Below are positions 9,251-19,691 of a DNA stretch of 64,000 nucleotides, piece after piece. The notes below the pieces were generated by a model. That model saw only the letters and a list, made by a program, of their open reading frames with translations, did no database searches and was not told where the DNA came from. The stretch lies in the NCBI GenBank assembly GCA_000828075.3, contig JXCB02000002.1:1180248-1244247 (forward strand), in the 5' to 3' direction. This stretch comes from Tolypothrix campylonemoides VB511288 (lineage in GTDB: Bacteria; Cyanobacteriota; Cyanobacteriia; Cyanobacteriales; Nostocaceae). The position numbers were made by a program, and so were the translations under genes. Position 1 is the first letter of the stretch. Each line of letters begins with the position of its first letter.

Positions 9251-9527
9251 TATATCAGGTGTTTGCAAAGACAGCTTAAATCCGACGCCGATTGGATTTA
9301 TTGGATTGATTAAGGCTGTACTCACCAGCCCTAAACCTTGATTTAATAGAAATTTCAAATTTCTATTGGGGTAGGGGTACTAGTATTTTCAGGAGCGGGG
9401 TACTGGAATTTATGGGGGAGGGGGGTAAGGATTTCTGTACTCAATATGAATTCACTTGCCTGTAAGACTTTGATGCGATTTAGGCAAGATATTTTTGCAT
9501 AAATTAACAACTGTTCACTTGTACTCA
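9251..9527 (-). promoter_or_regulatory. nifP promoter region, CnfR-type layout
   Basis: On the minus strand three TGAGTACA boxes lie at 9527-9520, 9443-9436 and 9324-9317. A CTAGTACCCCTACCC box is at 9383-9369, TAATCAATCCAATAAAT follows the third box, and GATATAA is at 9257-9251, 59 bases beyond it. The same set with nearly the same spacing precedes nifB and the gene at 62381. In Leptolyngbya and Anabaena variabilis, nifB and nifP promoters are activated by CnfR; which box CnfR contacts here is inference. Confidence 0.75.
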
Positions 9528-9814
9528 AACAACACGAGAACAAGATGAAAAGCCAAAATTCTGTATATCGAGTTACTATTTATTATTGTATTCCTACAAC
9601 AGAGAAAAGACAAGCCGAGCTATTTTGCTTAACAGTTTTTGTCTGTAAGTATAGATACTATTTTCTATATTTATAATTGTAGTTTGCTTAACTGTTATAC
9701 CTATTTTATCCTTGGCGACAGGCATCTTCACCATTACATATGAACAAAATGCAAGGCAATTATGCATCTAGTGCATGATAGATTTCTTGCAAAAGCTTGT
9801 ATTTGAACTGGGGG

Positions 9815-9850
9815 TTGGGGATTAGGGATTAGGGATTAGGGATTAGGGAC
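9815..9850 (+). repeat. GGGATTA heptamer tandem repeat
   Basis: Five or so consecutive GGGATTA units form a short tandemly repeated repetitive sequence of the kind scattered through heterocystous cyanobacterial genomes. It lies between nifP and the oxidoreductase gene. No gene is visible between 9528 and 10000. Confidence 0.85.
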
Positions 9851-10000
9851 TGGGATGGGAGGATTATGGACGGGGATTCAAACGCCGCCCAAAGGAAAGT
9901 AGGAACATCTTCCCATTCCCCAGTACCCAATACCCAGAACCAGAGCGGCGTTCCTCCCCTCAGACTTCTATTCTGATAGTTTTTACAAAACTTTGACACG

Positions 10001-10945
10001 TTAACCCGCAACTGCGATCGCTATTTTGCCCACTGCTCGCTCGCTTTCGCTATATGCATGAGCAGCAGCTAGTTCTTGTAACGGAAAAGTGCGGTCAATC
10101 ACAGAACGAATTTTACCAGTCTCAATCAAATCTTTCAGGTAAATCAAGTCCTGACTCTTGAGTGTTCCTACGATAAATTTAGCTTTTTTACCAGGAATAA
10201 ACGCTGTGAATACACTTTGCACAATGGTTTCAGGGGTAGGGAGTGTATTTACATAAATTCCGTTGGGTTTTAAAACTTGTTTACAACTCGAAAACGACTG
10301 CTTCGCAACCGCATCCAAAATAATGTCGTACTGTGCCGTGCCTTGGGTAAAATCTTGTTGGGTGTAGTCAATGACGCGGTCTGCTCCTAAAGATTTCACC
10401 AACTCACTGTTTTTTGTACTGCAAACTGCGGTGACTTCTGCTCCCAAAGCCTTAGCAATTTGCACAGCAAAAGTGCCTACACCGCCAGAAGCGCCATTAA
10501 TAAGCACAGTTTGTCCTGATTGAATGTTGGCTAAGTCTCGCAAGGCTTGTAGGGCTGTGAGGGCTGCTACGGGTACAGAGGCTGCTTCTTCATAACTCAT
10601 GTTCGTCGGTTTCAGGGCGACAGATTTTTCTGGAACGGCTGCAAGTTCTGCGTAAGCTCCTCCCAATAAACCAACGTTTCCGTAAATTGCATCTCCTGGC
10701 TTGAAGCGCGTCACTTGTGAGCCCACCTCCACCACATCTCCCGACAAATCAGACCCCAAAATCATCGGGAATTTGTTACCCGTGATCAATTTGAACATTC
10801 CCTTGCGGATTTTCCAATCAACCGGATTAACGCAAGTTGCACGAACTTTAACGAGTAACTGATCAGGCTTAATTTTCGGCGGCTCCACCTCTTGGTACTG
10901 CAACACTTCAGGGGAACCATACTCACGGATAACAACTGCTTTCAT
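10001..10945 (-). CDS. NADPH-dependent zinc-independent quinone oxidoreductase-like protein
   Basis: 314 aa, a medium-chain dehydrogenase/reductase. The N-terminal GroES-like domain begins MKAVVIREYGSPEVLQ; the Rossmann domain has the nucleotide motif NGASGGVGTFAVQIAKALGA near residue 150. The cysteine cluster of the structural zinc in alcohol dehydrogenases is absent, which fits the quinone oxidoreductase branch. An AGGAGG site sits just before the start. It lies between the nifP group and nifB, but nothing ties it to nitrogen fixation. Confidence 0.85.
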   Translation of the reverse strand: MKAVVIREYGSPEVLQYQEVEPPKIKPDQLLVKVRATCVNPVDWKIRKGMFKLITGNKFPMILGSDLSGDVVEVGSQVTRFKPGDAIYGNVGLLGGAYAELAAVPEKSVALKPTNMSYEEAASVPVAALTALQALRDLANIQSGQTVLINGASGGVGTFAVQIAKALGAEVTAVCSTKNSELVKSLGADRVIDYTQQDFTQGTAQYDIILDAVAKQSFSSCKQVLKPNGIYVNTLPTPETIVQSVFTAFIPGKKAKFIVGTLKSQDLIYLKDLIETGKIRSVIDRTFPLQELAAAHAYSESERAVGKIAIAVAG

Positions 10946-11140
10946 CGCATTCCTCCTGGTACTTTGATTCTTGCTGATATATAGGAAAACATTGTTTTAG
11001 TGTATAGTACGCAGCTGTAGTTTTTCATCTGCTGTTGTATGCCACCGTCGTGCGATTGGCTTTGCCACTGCCCCTTGGGCGATCGCCGTAAAATGAATGG
11101 ATAACTGTTAACTAATAACTGTTAACTAATAATTGATGGT

Positions 11141-11226
11141 TAAGCCACTGCGTTACGGTGCTGCGCGCGAGGATAAACTTTCCTGCGTTTCCAGAACCAA
11201 TAATCATGATTTTTTTCACTTGATAC
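11141..11226 (-). pseudogene. N-terminal remnant of a P-loop (topology modulation-like) protein
   Basis: Read on the minus strand from about 11226, the frame gives KKIMIIGSGNAGK followed by FILARS. This resembles the beginning of the small P-loop proteins annotated as topology modulation (FlaR-like) kinases, with Phe where the Walker A Ser/Thr should be. No continuation is found downstream, so it looks like a decayed fragment. The identification rests on about 20 residues. Confidence 0.35.
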
Positions 11227-11555
11227 CAAATCTACGTTAAAAAACATCTTTTTCCACCTGCTAAAACTCAGTTAATTGAGATAAAATTCTATTAATCATC
11301 CATGAAAAACAATCTGGGTTCTTGTCTGTGCCTATGTTCCAGCCCAAATGGATGAGAAAAATCTATGAAGTGATACTAGTGAACACAGCAAAAATTAAAA
11401 AAGTTTGAATTGCATTTTTCCCTCTGAAAAAATGATATTCTGTATACAGAATTAAATTTCGCAAATTTCTGGAGTTAGTCTCCGTAACTTACTCCAGATT
11501 TCCAAAGCCAAAATCTCCCTTGAGGCAGTGCTCGGAGTGTTGCTAAATCAGCCTT
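11227..11555. other. Gene-free stretch before the nifB promoter
   Basis: AT-rich sequence without a credible reading frame. It contains no TGAGTACA box before 11556. With 10946-11140, which holds HIP1 copies and a TAACTGTTAACTAATAACTG-type short repeat, it separates the oxidoreductase gene from nifB. Confidence 0.5.
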
Positions 11556-11828
11556 TGAGTACAAGTTGGGAAAGCTAAAAAAAAGCTAAAATTTTGCTCA
11601 AATCCTTACTGGAATTGGGTTTCATCTGAGTACACGAATACTTGTCCCCATTTCCATAAATACTCGAACCCCAACCCAAAAATTCTAGTACCCCTACCCA
11701 GAAAAAATCTTTTTGAGTCCTCAAATGCGGAAAGGGTGAGGGTTTTCGGTTTTGAGTACAAATCTAATCAATCCAATAAATTCTATCCAGGACACAAACG
11801 CTGCCCTCGTTTGAGACGACTGATATAA
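11556..11828 (+). promoter_or_regulatory. nifB promoter region, CnfR-type layout
   Basis: TGAGTACA boxes at 11556-11563, 11627-11634 and 11753-11760; a CTAGTACCCCTACCC box at 11685-11699; TAATCAATCCAATAAAT right after the third box; and GATATAA at 11822-11828, 62 bases beyond it. The layout matches the nifP and 62381-operon regions. The leader from GATATAA to nifB is about 265 nt and holds no credible gene. CnfR control of nifB is established in other cyanobacteria; the assignment of boxes is inference. Confidence 0.78.
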
Positions 11829-12106
11829 AACATATATCGCCAACACTTCAAGCGCAAACAAAAACAGCGCTATGAGTGAGTGGAGGGATGAGATAGCACC
11901 ATGCCCCTGTGAACAGAAGTCGCGGCTTGACCCGCAAGTCCTCCCCAAGTCCAAGAGCGTTGACACACACCAGCCCTTGCGTTCCTTGGGTTGACAGCGT
12001 AAGTACAAGACGCGGCTTCCATTCCTGACAAAACACAGACAAAACAGAGTCGCTATAGCATCTTCCACAGTGGCAGCGTTAGTACCCGATATGCATGCGA
12101 GATTCA

Positions 12107-13561
12107 ATGACATCACCCTCTACAGGACGCATTACCCCATCAGTTGGTTCCCCAACTTCTACCAAAGCAAAATCCAGTGGTTGCGGCACCGGATGCAGCG
12201 ATAGCAGCACCACTGTGGAAATGGATGAAAAACTTAAAGAACGTATTGCCAATCATCCCTGCTACAGCGAAGAAGCGCATCACCACTTCGCAAGGTTGCA
12301 CGTTGCAGTCGCCCCTGCCTGCAACATACAATGTAATTACTGTAACCGTAAATACGACTGTGCTAACGAGAGCCGTCCTGGAGTGGTAAGCGAGTTGCTA
12401 ACTCCGGAAGAAGCAGCGCACAAAGCTTTAGTGATTGCAGGTAAGATTCCTCAATTGACGGTGTTGGGAATTGCAGGTCCTGGCGATCCACTGGCGAATC
12501 CAGAACAAACTTTCCGCACTTTTGAATTGATTGCCGAGAAAGCGCCAGATATCAAGCTTTGTCTGTCAACTAACGGTTTAATGCTCCCCGAGTATGTTGA
12601 CCGCATTAAACAACTGAATATCGACCACGTTACAATTACCATTAATATGGTAGACCCAGAAATTGGGGCAAAGATTTATCCTTGGGTTCACTACAAGCGC
12701 AAGCGTTACAGAGGCATCGAAGGGGTAAAAATTCTGCACGAAAAGCAGATGGAAGGATTGCAAGCCCTCAAAGAAGCCGATATTTTGTGCAAAGTCAACT
12801 CGGTGATGATTCCGGGAATTAATGATGAGCACCTGACAGAAGTGAATAAGGTAATTCGCTCCAAAGGCGCATTCATTCACAACATTATGCCGCTGATTTC
12901 CGCACCAGAACACGGCACCCACTTCGGTTTGACTGGTCAGCGCGGTCCTACACCAAAAGAACTGAAGGAAGTGCAAGACAACTGTGGTGGTAATATGAAA
13001 ATGATGCGTCATTGCCGGCAGTGCCGTGCTGATGCAGTAGGTCTTTTGGGTGAAGACCGCAGCCAGGAATTTACGAAAGCCAAAATCATGGAAATGGCTC
13101 CTGAATATGACCTTCAAAAACGCCAAGAAGTTCATGCAGGTATTGAGAAGTTCCAAGAAGAACTGAAACTAGCCAAACAAAAGGCTCTGACTGCTGTAGA
13201 ACCTGTACAAAATAGTCCAAAAATCCTAGTTGCAGTGGCGACTAAGGGCAGCGGATTGGTTAATCAGCACTTTGGTCATGCCAAAGAATTCCAGATTTAC
13301 GAAGTGCATGGCAATCAAACTCGCTTTATCGGTCATCGCAAAGTTGACCACTATTGCCAAGGCGGATACGGAGAGAAAGCCACTCTAGAAAATATCATCC
13401 AAGCGATCGCTGATTGCAAAGCGGTGTTGGTTTCCAAGATTGGTGACAGTCCAAAAGAAAAATTACATCAACTCGGAATTGAGGCGGTTGAAGGTTACGA
13501 CGTCATTGAAAAGATGGCTTTGGAATTTTACAAGCAATACGTACAGGAACAACAGAAGTAA
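12107..13561 (+). CDS. nifB: FeMo cofactor core biosynthesis protein NifB
   Basis: 484 aa from the ATG at 12107 ([11 protein letters not shown]), the start that matches Nostoc homologues; an in-frame ATG at 12095 adds four residues. NifB is a radical SAM enzyme that fuses two [4Fe-4S] clusters with carbide insertion to make NifB-co. The SAM-cluster motif CNIQCNYC is near residue 75, with conserved cysteines also in SGCGTGC at the N-terminus and CRQC near residue 300. The last ~110 residues are a NifX-like domain ([16 protein letters not shown]). It leads the nifB-fdxN-nifS-nifU operon. Confidence 0.96.
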   Translation: MTSPSTGRITPSVGSPTSTKAKSSGCGTGCSDSSTTVEMDEKLKERIANHPCYSEEAHHHFARLHVAVAPACNIQCNYCNRKYDCANESRPGVVSELLTPEEAAHKALVIAGKIPQLTVLGIAGPGDPLANPEQTFRTFELIAEKAPDIKLCLSTNGLMLPEYVDRIKQLNIDHVTITINMVDPEIGAKIYPWVHYKRKRYRGIEGVKILHEKQMEGLQALKEADILCKVNSVMIPGINDEHLTEVNKVIRSKGAFIHNIMPLISAPEHGTHFGLTGQRGPTPKELKEVQDNCGGNMKMMRHCRQCRADAVGLLGEDRSQEFTKAKIMEMAPEYDLQKRQEVHAGIEKFQEELKLAKQKALTAVEPVQNSPKILVAVATKGSGLVNQHFGHAKEFQIYEVHGNQTRFIGHRKVDHYCQGGYGEKATLENIIQAIADCKAVLVSKIGDSPKEKLHQLGIEAVEGYDVIEKMALEFYKQYVQEQQK

Positions 13562-13698
13562 TTTAAAAGTAAAAAGTCAAAAGTCAAAAGAATATCTGTA
13601 ACTTTTTACTTTTAACTTTTTACTTTTTTCTCCCAATTACCGTTACCCAGTACCCAATTCCCAATCCACAATCTGCACATTTAGTAAAGGGAATAGTC

Positions 13699-14049
13699 AT
13701 GGCTTACAAAATTACCAGCAAGTGCATTTCCTGCAACCTATGTCTTTCCGCGTGTCCTACTGGCGCAATCAAAATAGTGAACGGACAGCACTGGATTGAC
13801 CCCAACCTCTGCACAAATTGTCATGGAACTGCTTACAGCGTCCCTCAGTGTGTGGCTAGTTGTCCCACCTACGATGGTTCTGTCATAGAGCGTAAGGATT
13901 ACTGGGAGTCCTGGTTTGTCACTTACAATAAAGTAGTAACAAAATTAACAAAAAAACAAGATTATTGGGATAACTGGTTTAACGTTTATTCCCAAAAGTT
14001 ATCACAGCAATTACAAAAAGTTTCAATTTCTGATGGAATTGAACGTTAA
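13699..14049 (+). CDS. fdxN: 2[4Fe-4S] ferredoxin FdxN
   Basis: 116 aa. The first cluster motif is CISCNLCLSACP, the second CTNC followed later by CVASCP, giving eight ligating cysteines. In cyanobacteria FdxN lies between nifB and nifS and is thought to supply electrons or clusters for NifB-co synthesis. The gene is intact here: there is no fdxN excision element as in Anabaena PCC 7120. The 137-bp gap after nifB holds an AT-rich AAAAGTCAAAAGTC-type repeat. Confidence 0.94.
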   Translation: MAYKITSKCISCNLCLSACPTGAIKIVNGQHWIDPNLCTNCHGTAYSVPQCVASCPTYDGSVIERKDYWESWFVTYNKVVTKLTKKQDYWDNWFNVYSQKLSQQLQKVSISDGIER

Positions 14050-14113
14050 TCAACAGTCCTTGATAAAAAACATTCCTCTCATTCTTAGTTGTTATCACGT
14101 AAAATTGGAAGCA

Positions 14114-15325
14114 ATGCAAAAAGACTGCATTTATCTCGACAATAATGCCACCACGAAGGTAGATCCAGAAGTTATAGAGGCAATGCTGCCCTACTTGAGG
14201 GATTACTACGGAAACCCTTCCAGCATGCACACCTTTGGTGGACAAGTCGGCAAAGCGGTTAGACAAGCACGAGAACAAGTCGCCGCCCTCCTCGGTGCTG
14301 ACGAATCAGAAATTATCTTCACCAGTTGTGGAACCGAGGGAGATAACGCCGCCATTCGAGCAGCACTGTTGGCGCAACCAGAAAAGCGACACATCATCAC
14401 CACACAAGTGGAACACCCAGCGGTGCTGAATGTCTGCAAACAGTTGGAAACCCAGGGTTATTCTGTAACCTATCTGTCGGTGAATCGTCAGGGACAGTTG
14501 GATCTCGATGAACTCGAAGCCTCCCTGACAGGTAACACCGCCTTGGTGACGATTATGTACGCCAATAACGAAACCGGAACCGTTTTCCCAATAGAGCAGA
14601 TTGGGCTGCGGGCGAAAGAGCGTGGCGCACTCTTCCATGTCGATGCAGTGCAAGCAGTGGGGAAAATTCCCTTGAACATGAAGACAAGCACCATTGATAT
14701 GCTCACCATGTCTGGTCATAAGATTCATGCCCCTAAAGGAATTGGCGCATTATACGTGCGGCGCGGAGTTCGGTTCCGTCCCCTGCTGATTGGCGGAGGA
14801 CAAGAGCGTGGAAGAAGAGCGGGAACAGAAAATGTTCCAGGAATAGTTGCATTAGGCAAAGCAGCTGAATTAGAATTATTTCATCTAGAAGAAGCGACAA
14901 CCAGAGAAAAACGGTTGCGCGATCGCCTGGAGCAAACTTTAATCGCCACAATTCCTGACTGCGAAGTCAACGGTGATCCAACCCAGAGACTGCCAAACAC
15001 CACCAACATTGGCTTCAAGTACATTGAAGGTGAGGCAATTCTCCTCCACCTCAACAAACACAACATTTGTGCTTCATCTGGTTCTGCTTGCAGTTCTGGC
15101 TCTCTAGAACCCTCTCATGTTTTGCGAGCGATGGGTTTACCTTACACCATCTTGCATGGTTCCATCCGCTTCAGCCTTTGCCGTTATACCACAGAAGCCG
15201 AAATTGATGCAGTTCTCTCGGTGATGCCTAGTGTTGTAGAACGTCTACGCGCCCTCTCGCCCTTCAAGAGTGATCAAGCGAATTGGCTGCAACAACAAGA
15301 GCAAGCACTACTGAGTAAGTCCTGA
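14114..15325 (+). CDS. nifS: Cysteine desulfurase NifS
   Basis: 403 aa from the ATG at 14114 (MQKDCIYLDNNATT), preceded by GGAAG. The frame stays open back to 14033, but the extra 27 residues overlap fdxN and are not family-like. It takes sulfur from cysteine for Fe-S cluster assembly on NifU. The PLP lysine is in MSGHKIHAPKG near residue 202 and the sulfur-carrying cysteine in SSGSACSSGS near residue 328. Confidence 0.95.
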   Translation: MQKDCIYLDNNATTKVDPEVIEAMLPYLRDYYGNPSSMHTFGGQVGKAVRQAREQVAALLGADESEIIFTSCGTEGDNAAIRAALLAQPEKRHIITTQVEHPAVLNVCKQLETQGYSVTYLSVNRQGQLDLDELEASLTGNTALVTIMYANNETGTVFPIEQIGLRAKERGALFHVDAVQAVGKIPLNMKTSTIDMLTMSGHKIHAPKGIGALYVRRGVRFRPLLIGGGQERGRRAGTENVPGIVALGKAAELELFHLEEATTREKRLRDRLEQTLIATIPDCEVNGDPTQRLPNTTNIGFKYIEGEAILLHLNKHNICASSGSACSSGSLEPSHVLRAMGLPYTILHGSIRFSLCRYTTEAEIDAVLSVMPSVVERLRALSPFKSDQANWLQQQEQALLSKS

Positions 15326-15406
15326 GTCACAATTTCCTACTTTGGTTTATTCAACTCAGCACTGTCAAAGCATTTATCACGCTATCACTTGTAATTAGTA
15401 AAGGCT

Positions 15407-16309
15407 ATGTGGGACTATACAGATAAAGTCATGGATCTCTTCTACAATCCCAAGAATCAAGGGGTTTTGGAAGACAACAGCGAACCTGGAATCAAAATTA
15501 CTGTTGGTGAAGTGGGTAGCATTGCTTGCGGAGATGCCCTAAGATTGCACCTGAAAGTTGAGGAAGAAAGCGACAAAATCGTCGATGCTCGCTATCAAAC
15601 CTTTGGCTGCACGAGCGCGATCGCATCTTCAGAAGCTCTAGTGGATTTAATCAAGGGTTTAACCCTAGACGAAGCCCTCAATGTCACTAACAAAGATATT
15701 GCAAACTACCTTGGGGGATTACCGTCTGCAAAGATGCATTGCTCGGTAATGGGACAAGAAGCGCTAGAAGCAGCTATCTATAACTACCGGGGCATTGCTC
15801 ACGATGTCCATGAAGACGATGATGAAGGAGCGCTGGTTTGCACCTGTTTTGGCATAACCGATACAAAAATTCGGCGTGTGATTGTAGAAAATAATCTTAG
15901 CACTGCCGAAGAAGTCACAAATTATGTGAAAGCCGGTGGCGGATGCGGATCTTGTCTGGCAACGATTGATGATATCATTGCATCTGTGCATAAAGAATCT
16001 GCAGCCCCTGTCAGGACTTCCTTGAAACAGAATACGGTTAGCCAGCAAGCGGAAAAACTGCTGACGCCCGTGCAAAAGATTGCACTGATTCAAAAAGTTC
16101 TAGATGAAGAAGTCAGACCCGTTTTAATCGCCGACGGGGGTGATGTGGAACTGTATGACATACAAGGCAATTCTGTGAAAGTTCTGCTGCAAGGTGCGTG
16201 TGGTTCTTGTTCTAGCAGCACAGCAACACTCAAGGTTGCGATTGAAGCAAGACTGCGCGATCGCGTAAGCAAAGACCTTGTCGTAGAAGCCGTTGAGCCT
16301 TTGCTTTAG
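15407..16309 (+). CDS. nifU: Nif Fe-S cluster scaffold protein NifU
   Basis: 300 aa with the full three-domain layout. The IscU-like N-terminal domain carries scaffold cysteines in SIACGD, FGCTSA and HCSVMG. The central BFD-type [2Fe-2S] domain has CTCFG and GGGCGSC near residue 145-185. The C-terminal NifU domain has GACGSC. It receives sulfur from NifS and passes clusters to NifH and NifB. Confidence 0.96.
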   Translation: MWDYTDKVMDLFYNPKNQGVLEDNSEPGIKITVGEVGSIACGDALRLHLKVEEESDKIVDARYQTFGCTSAIASSEALVDLIKGLTLDEALNVTNKDIANYLGGLPSAKMHCSVMGQEALEAAIYNYRGIAHDVHEDDDEGALVCTCFGITDTKIRRVIVENNLSTAEEVTNYVKAGGGCGSCLATIDDIIASVHKESAAPVRTSLKQNTVSQQAEKLLTPVQKIALIQKVLDEEVRPVLIADGGDVELYDIQGNSVKVLLQGACGSCSSSTATLKVAIEARLRDRVSKDLVVEAVEPLL

Positions 16310-16333
16310 AAGTCTCATAAATACACCGTAATA

Positions 16334-16360
16334 TGCATTAGCCTGAAACACCAAGTAGGA
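16334..16360 (+). repeat. Left arm of 27-nt inverted repeat flanking glbN
   Basis: Bases 16334-16360 (TGCATTAGCCTGAAACACCA and seven more) recur as an exact reverse complement at 16981-17007. The pair brackets glbN and lies 620 bp apart between the facing arms, one just after nifU and one before nifH. Confidence 0.9.
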
Positions 16361-16502
16361 TGTGACTCATACAATTGTCAATCATCAATGCTTAAGTCCT
16401 GCTTACAACAAATCGTAAGGCGCTGTACTGAGAACACATAAGTGGTATTAAGCGCACGAGCGTGCCAATTTCGATATCCAACTCGCTTCAAAGGAAAAGG
16501 AT

Positions 16503-16859
16503 ATGAGCACATTATTCGACAAACTTGGCGGACAGCAGGGTATTGATCAAATCGTCGATGATTTCTACAAACGTGTCATGGCTGACAACACCCTGAATCA
16601 CTTTTTCGCTAATACAGATATGGACAAACAGCGTCGTCATCAAGCTGCTTTGTTCTCCCAGATTTTTGATGGCCCGAACCAATACAGCGGTCGTCAAATG
16701 GAAAAAGTACATACGGGTTTGAATCTACAGCAACAACACTTCGATGCTATTGCGAAGCACCTTGGTGAGTCACTCGCTGTGCGTGGAGTGTCGTCAGAGG
16801 ACACAAACGCTGCACTTGCTCGCGTCTCAAGTTTGAAGGACTCTATTTTGAACAAGTAA
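16503..16859 (+). CDS. glbN: Cyanoglobin (truncated hemoglobin, group I)
   Basis: 118 aa, the size of cyanoglobins. The start MSTLFDKLGGQQGI, the central Phe-Ala segment, and HTGLNLQQQHFDA with the proximal-His region match Nostoc commune GlbN, whose gene is also between nifU and nifH. It binds oxygen with high affinity and is thought to support respiration at low oxygen in nitrogen-fixing conditions. AAAGGA precedes the ATG. The gene is bracketed by 27-nt inverted repeats, which may mark how it arrived here. Confidence 0.94.
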   Translation: MSTLFDKLGGQQGIDQIVDDFYKRVMADNTLNHFFANTDMDKQRRHQAALFSQIFDGPNQYSGRQMEKVHTGLNLQQQHFDAIAKHLGESLAVRGVSSEDTNAALARVSSLKDSILNK

Positions 16860-16980
16860 GACCAGTGGCGGGTTTCTCCAACCACGTAGCTGCATACTTC
16901 CAAAGCATCAGGAACTGCGCTAACACACCAAGAATGATGTAGAACCTACGCATTGATTGTTGACGAATAACCACCTCAAG

Positions 16981-17007
16981 TCCTACTTGGTGTTTCAGGC
17001 TAATGCA
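16981..17007 (-). repeat. Right arm of 27-nt inverted repeat flanking glbN
   Basis: Exact reverse complement of 16334-16360. It lies in the 377-bp glbN-nifH intergenic region, which should also carry the nifH promoter. I recognise no promoter box there; bases 17088-17160 contain GTGTAGAGCG and CGTTCTACAC, which could form a hairpin. Confidence 0.9.
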
Positions 17008-17164
17008 CATTATGGGGTGCTTGTAAAGTACCCAAATCCTAAGAAATTTAACGAGGAAAATGATGTTCTTGATTCTAAATGTTTACGGTGTAGAGCGATC
17101 GCCCCCGGCGGGCAGATAGTGCCAACGCCAAAGCGCGTCGTTCTACACGCGGTCACCGCTGTAA

Positions 17165-18142
<978 letters not shown>

Positions 18143-18325
18143 AGCCTTAGCAAAAGGAAAAAGGGAAAGGAAAAAATTGCATAATTTCTCTTTGACCTTC
18201 TCCCAACATTCCTTTTATACCCCAAGGGGACTGGTGAGTCCCCAAACCCCAAAGGGGACAACGGGCAGTTAAACAGCCCTCCCCTACTCCCCCATCTCCA
18301 TTCCTTAGGTGCAACAGAGGCAAAA

Positions 18326-19691
18326 ATGACTCCTCCAGAAGATAAGAACATCATCGAAGAAAGAAAAGAACTAATTAAAGAAGTTCTAGAAGCTTACCCA
18401 GAAAAAGCTAAGAAAAAGCGGGAAAAGCACTTAAACGTATACGAAGAAGGTAAGAGCGACTGCGGCGTTAAGTCTAACATTAAATCCCTTCCCGGTGTCA
18501 TGACCGCTCGTGGTTGTGCTTATGCTGGTTCTAAGGGTGTGGTTTGGGGTCCGATCAAAGACATGATCCACATCAGCCACGGTCCTGTAGGTTGCGGTTA
18601 CTGGTCTTGGTCTGGTCGTCGTAACTACTACATCGGCACCACAGGTGTTGACACCTTTGGTACCATGCACTTCACCTCGGACTTCCAAGAACGCGATATC
18701 GTCTTTGGCGGTGACAAAAAACTCTTCAAGCTGATCCAAGAACTCGAAGAACTCTTCCCCCTCAGCCGTGGTGTCTCAATTCAATCTGAATGTCCCATCG
18801 GTCTGATTGGGGATGACATCGAAGCAGTTGCTAAGAAAGCAGCGAAAGAGATTGAAAAGCCCGTTGTTCCCGTACGTTGCGAAGGCTTCCGGGGTGTTTC
18901 CCAGTCTCTTGGTCACCACATTGCGAACGACATGGTTCGTGACTGGGTGTTCACCAGATCCGATAAAGAAAGAAAAGAAGGGAAGCTGCAATTCGAGTCT
19001 ACTCCCTATGATGTAGCAATTATCGGTGACTACAACATCGGTGGTGATGCTTGGGCTAGCCGTATCCTGCTAGAAGAACTCGGCTTGCGCGTAGTCGCCC
19101 AGTGGTCAGGTGATGGCACCATCAACGAGATGTTGCAGACACCAAACGTGAAGATGAACCTCATCCACTGCTATCGGTCGATGAACTACATCAGCCGTCA
19201 CATGGAAGAAGCTTACGGTATACCCTGGTTGGAATACAACTTCTTTGGTCCTACTAAGATTGCCGAATCCTTACGGGAAATCGCTTCCAAATTTGACGAG
19301 AAGATCCAAGAAAACGCTGAGAAGATCATCGCCAAGTACCAGCCGGTGATGGATGAAATCATTGCTAAGTATCGCCCAGGCTTGGAAGGCAAGACTGTCG
19401 CTATGATGGTTGGTGGTCTGCGTCCTCGCCACGTCGTTCCCGCGTTCCAAGATTTGGGAATGAAGATGGTTGGTACTGGTTATGAGTTCGCTCATAACGA
19501 CGACTACAAGCGCACCACCCACTACATTGAAAACGGCACCATCGTTTATGACGACGTGACCGCATATGAGTTCGAGGAGTTTGTGAAAGCACTCAAGCCC
19601 GACCTCATCGCTTCTGGTGTGAAAGAGAAGTATGTCTTCCAAAAGATGGGTCTTCCTTTCCGTCAAATGCACTCTTGGGATTACTCCGGTC
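18326..19691 (+). CDS. nifD: Nitrogenase MoFe alpha chain, 5' part (interrupted)
   Basis: Codons 1-455 of NifD. P-cluster cysteines are in [16 protein letters not shown] and SECPIGL; the FeMo-co cysteine is in [10 protein letters not shown] and the FeMo-co histidine in MHSWDYSG (codon 449). The excision repeat begins in codon 451, so the break falls two codons after that histidine. Unexcised, the frame runs on for 33 element-derived codons to a stop at 19792. Joined to 32453-32584, the product is 498 aa, the usual length. Confidence 0.97.
19678..19691 (+). repeat. Left excision site (attL) of the nifD element
   Basis: GGATTACTCCGGTC here recurs at 32440-32453. It contains the 11-bp core GGATTACTCCG known from Anabaena PCC 7120 as the crossover site for XisA. 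Recombination between the copies removes 12,762 bp and restores the nifD frame, which I checked by reading across. Confidence 0.96.

Noticed and set aside
11721-12116. 131-codon minus-strand frame upstream of nifB
   Set aside because: It overlaps the conserved nifB promoter boxes and the nifB start, and is Cys/Ser/Arg-rich without family features.
13562-13698. fdxN excision element
   Set aside because: fdxN is complete and contiguous; no recombinase gene or split frame is present.
14033-14113. 27-residue N-terminal extension of NifS
   Set aside because: It overlaps fdxN and is not family-like; the ATG at 14114 gives the normal NifS start.
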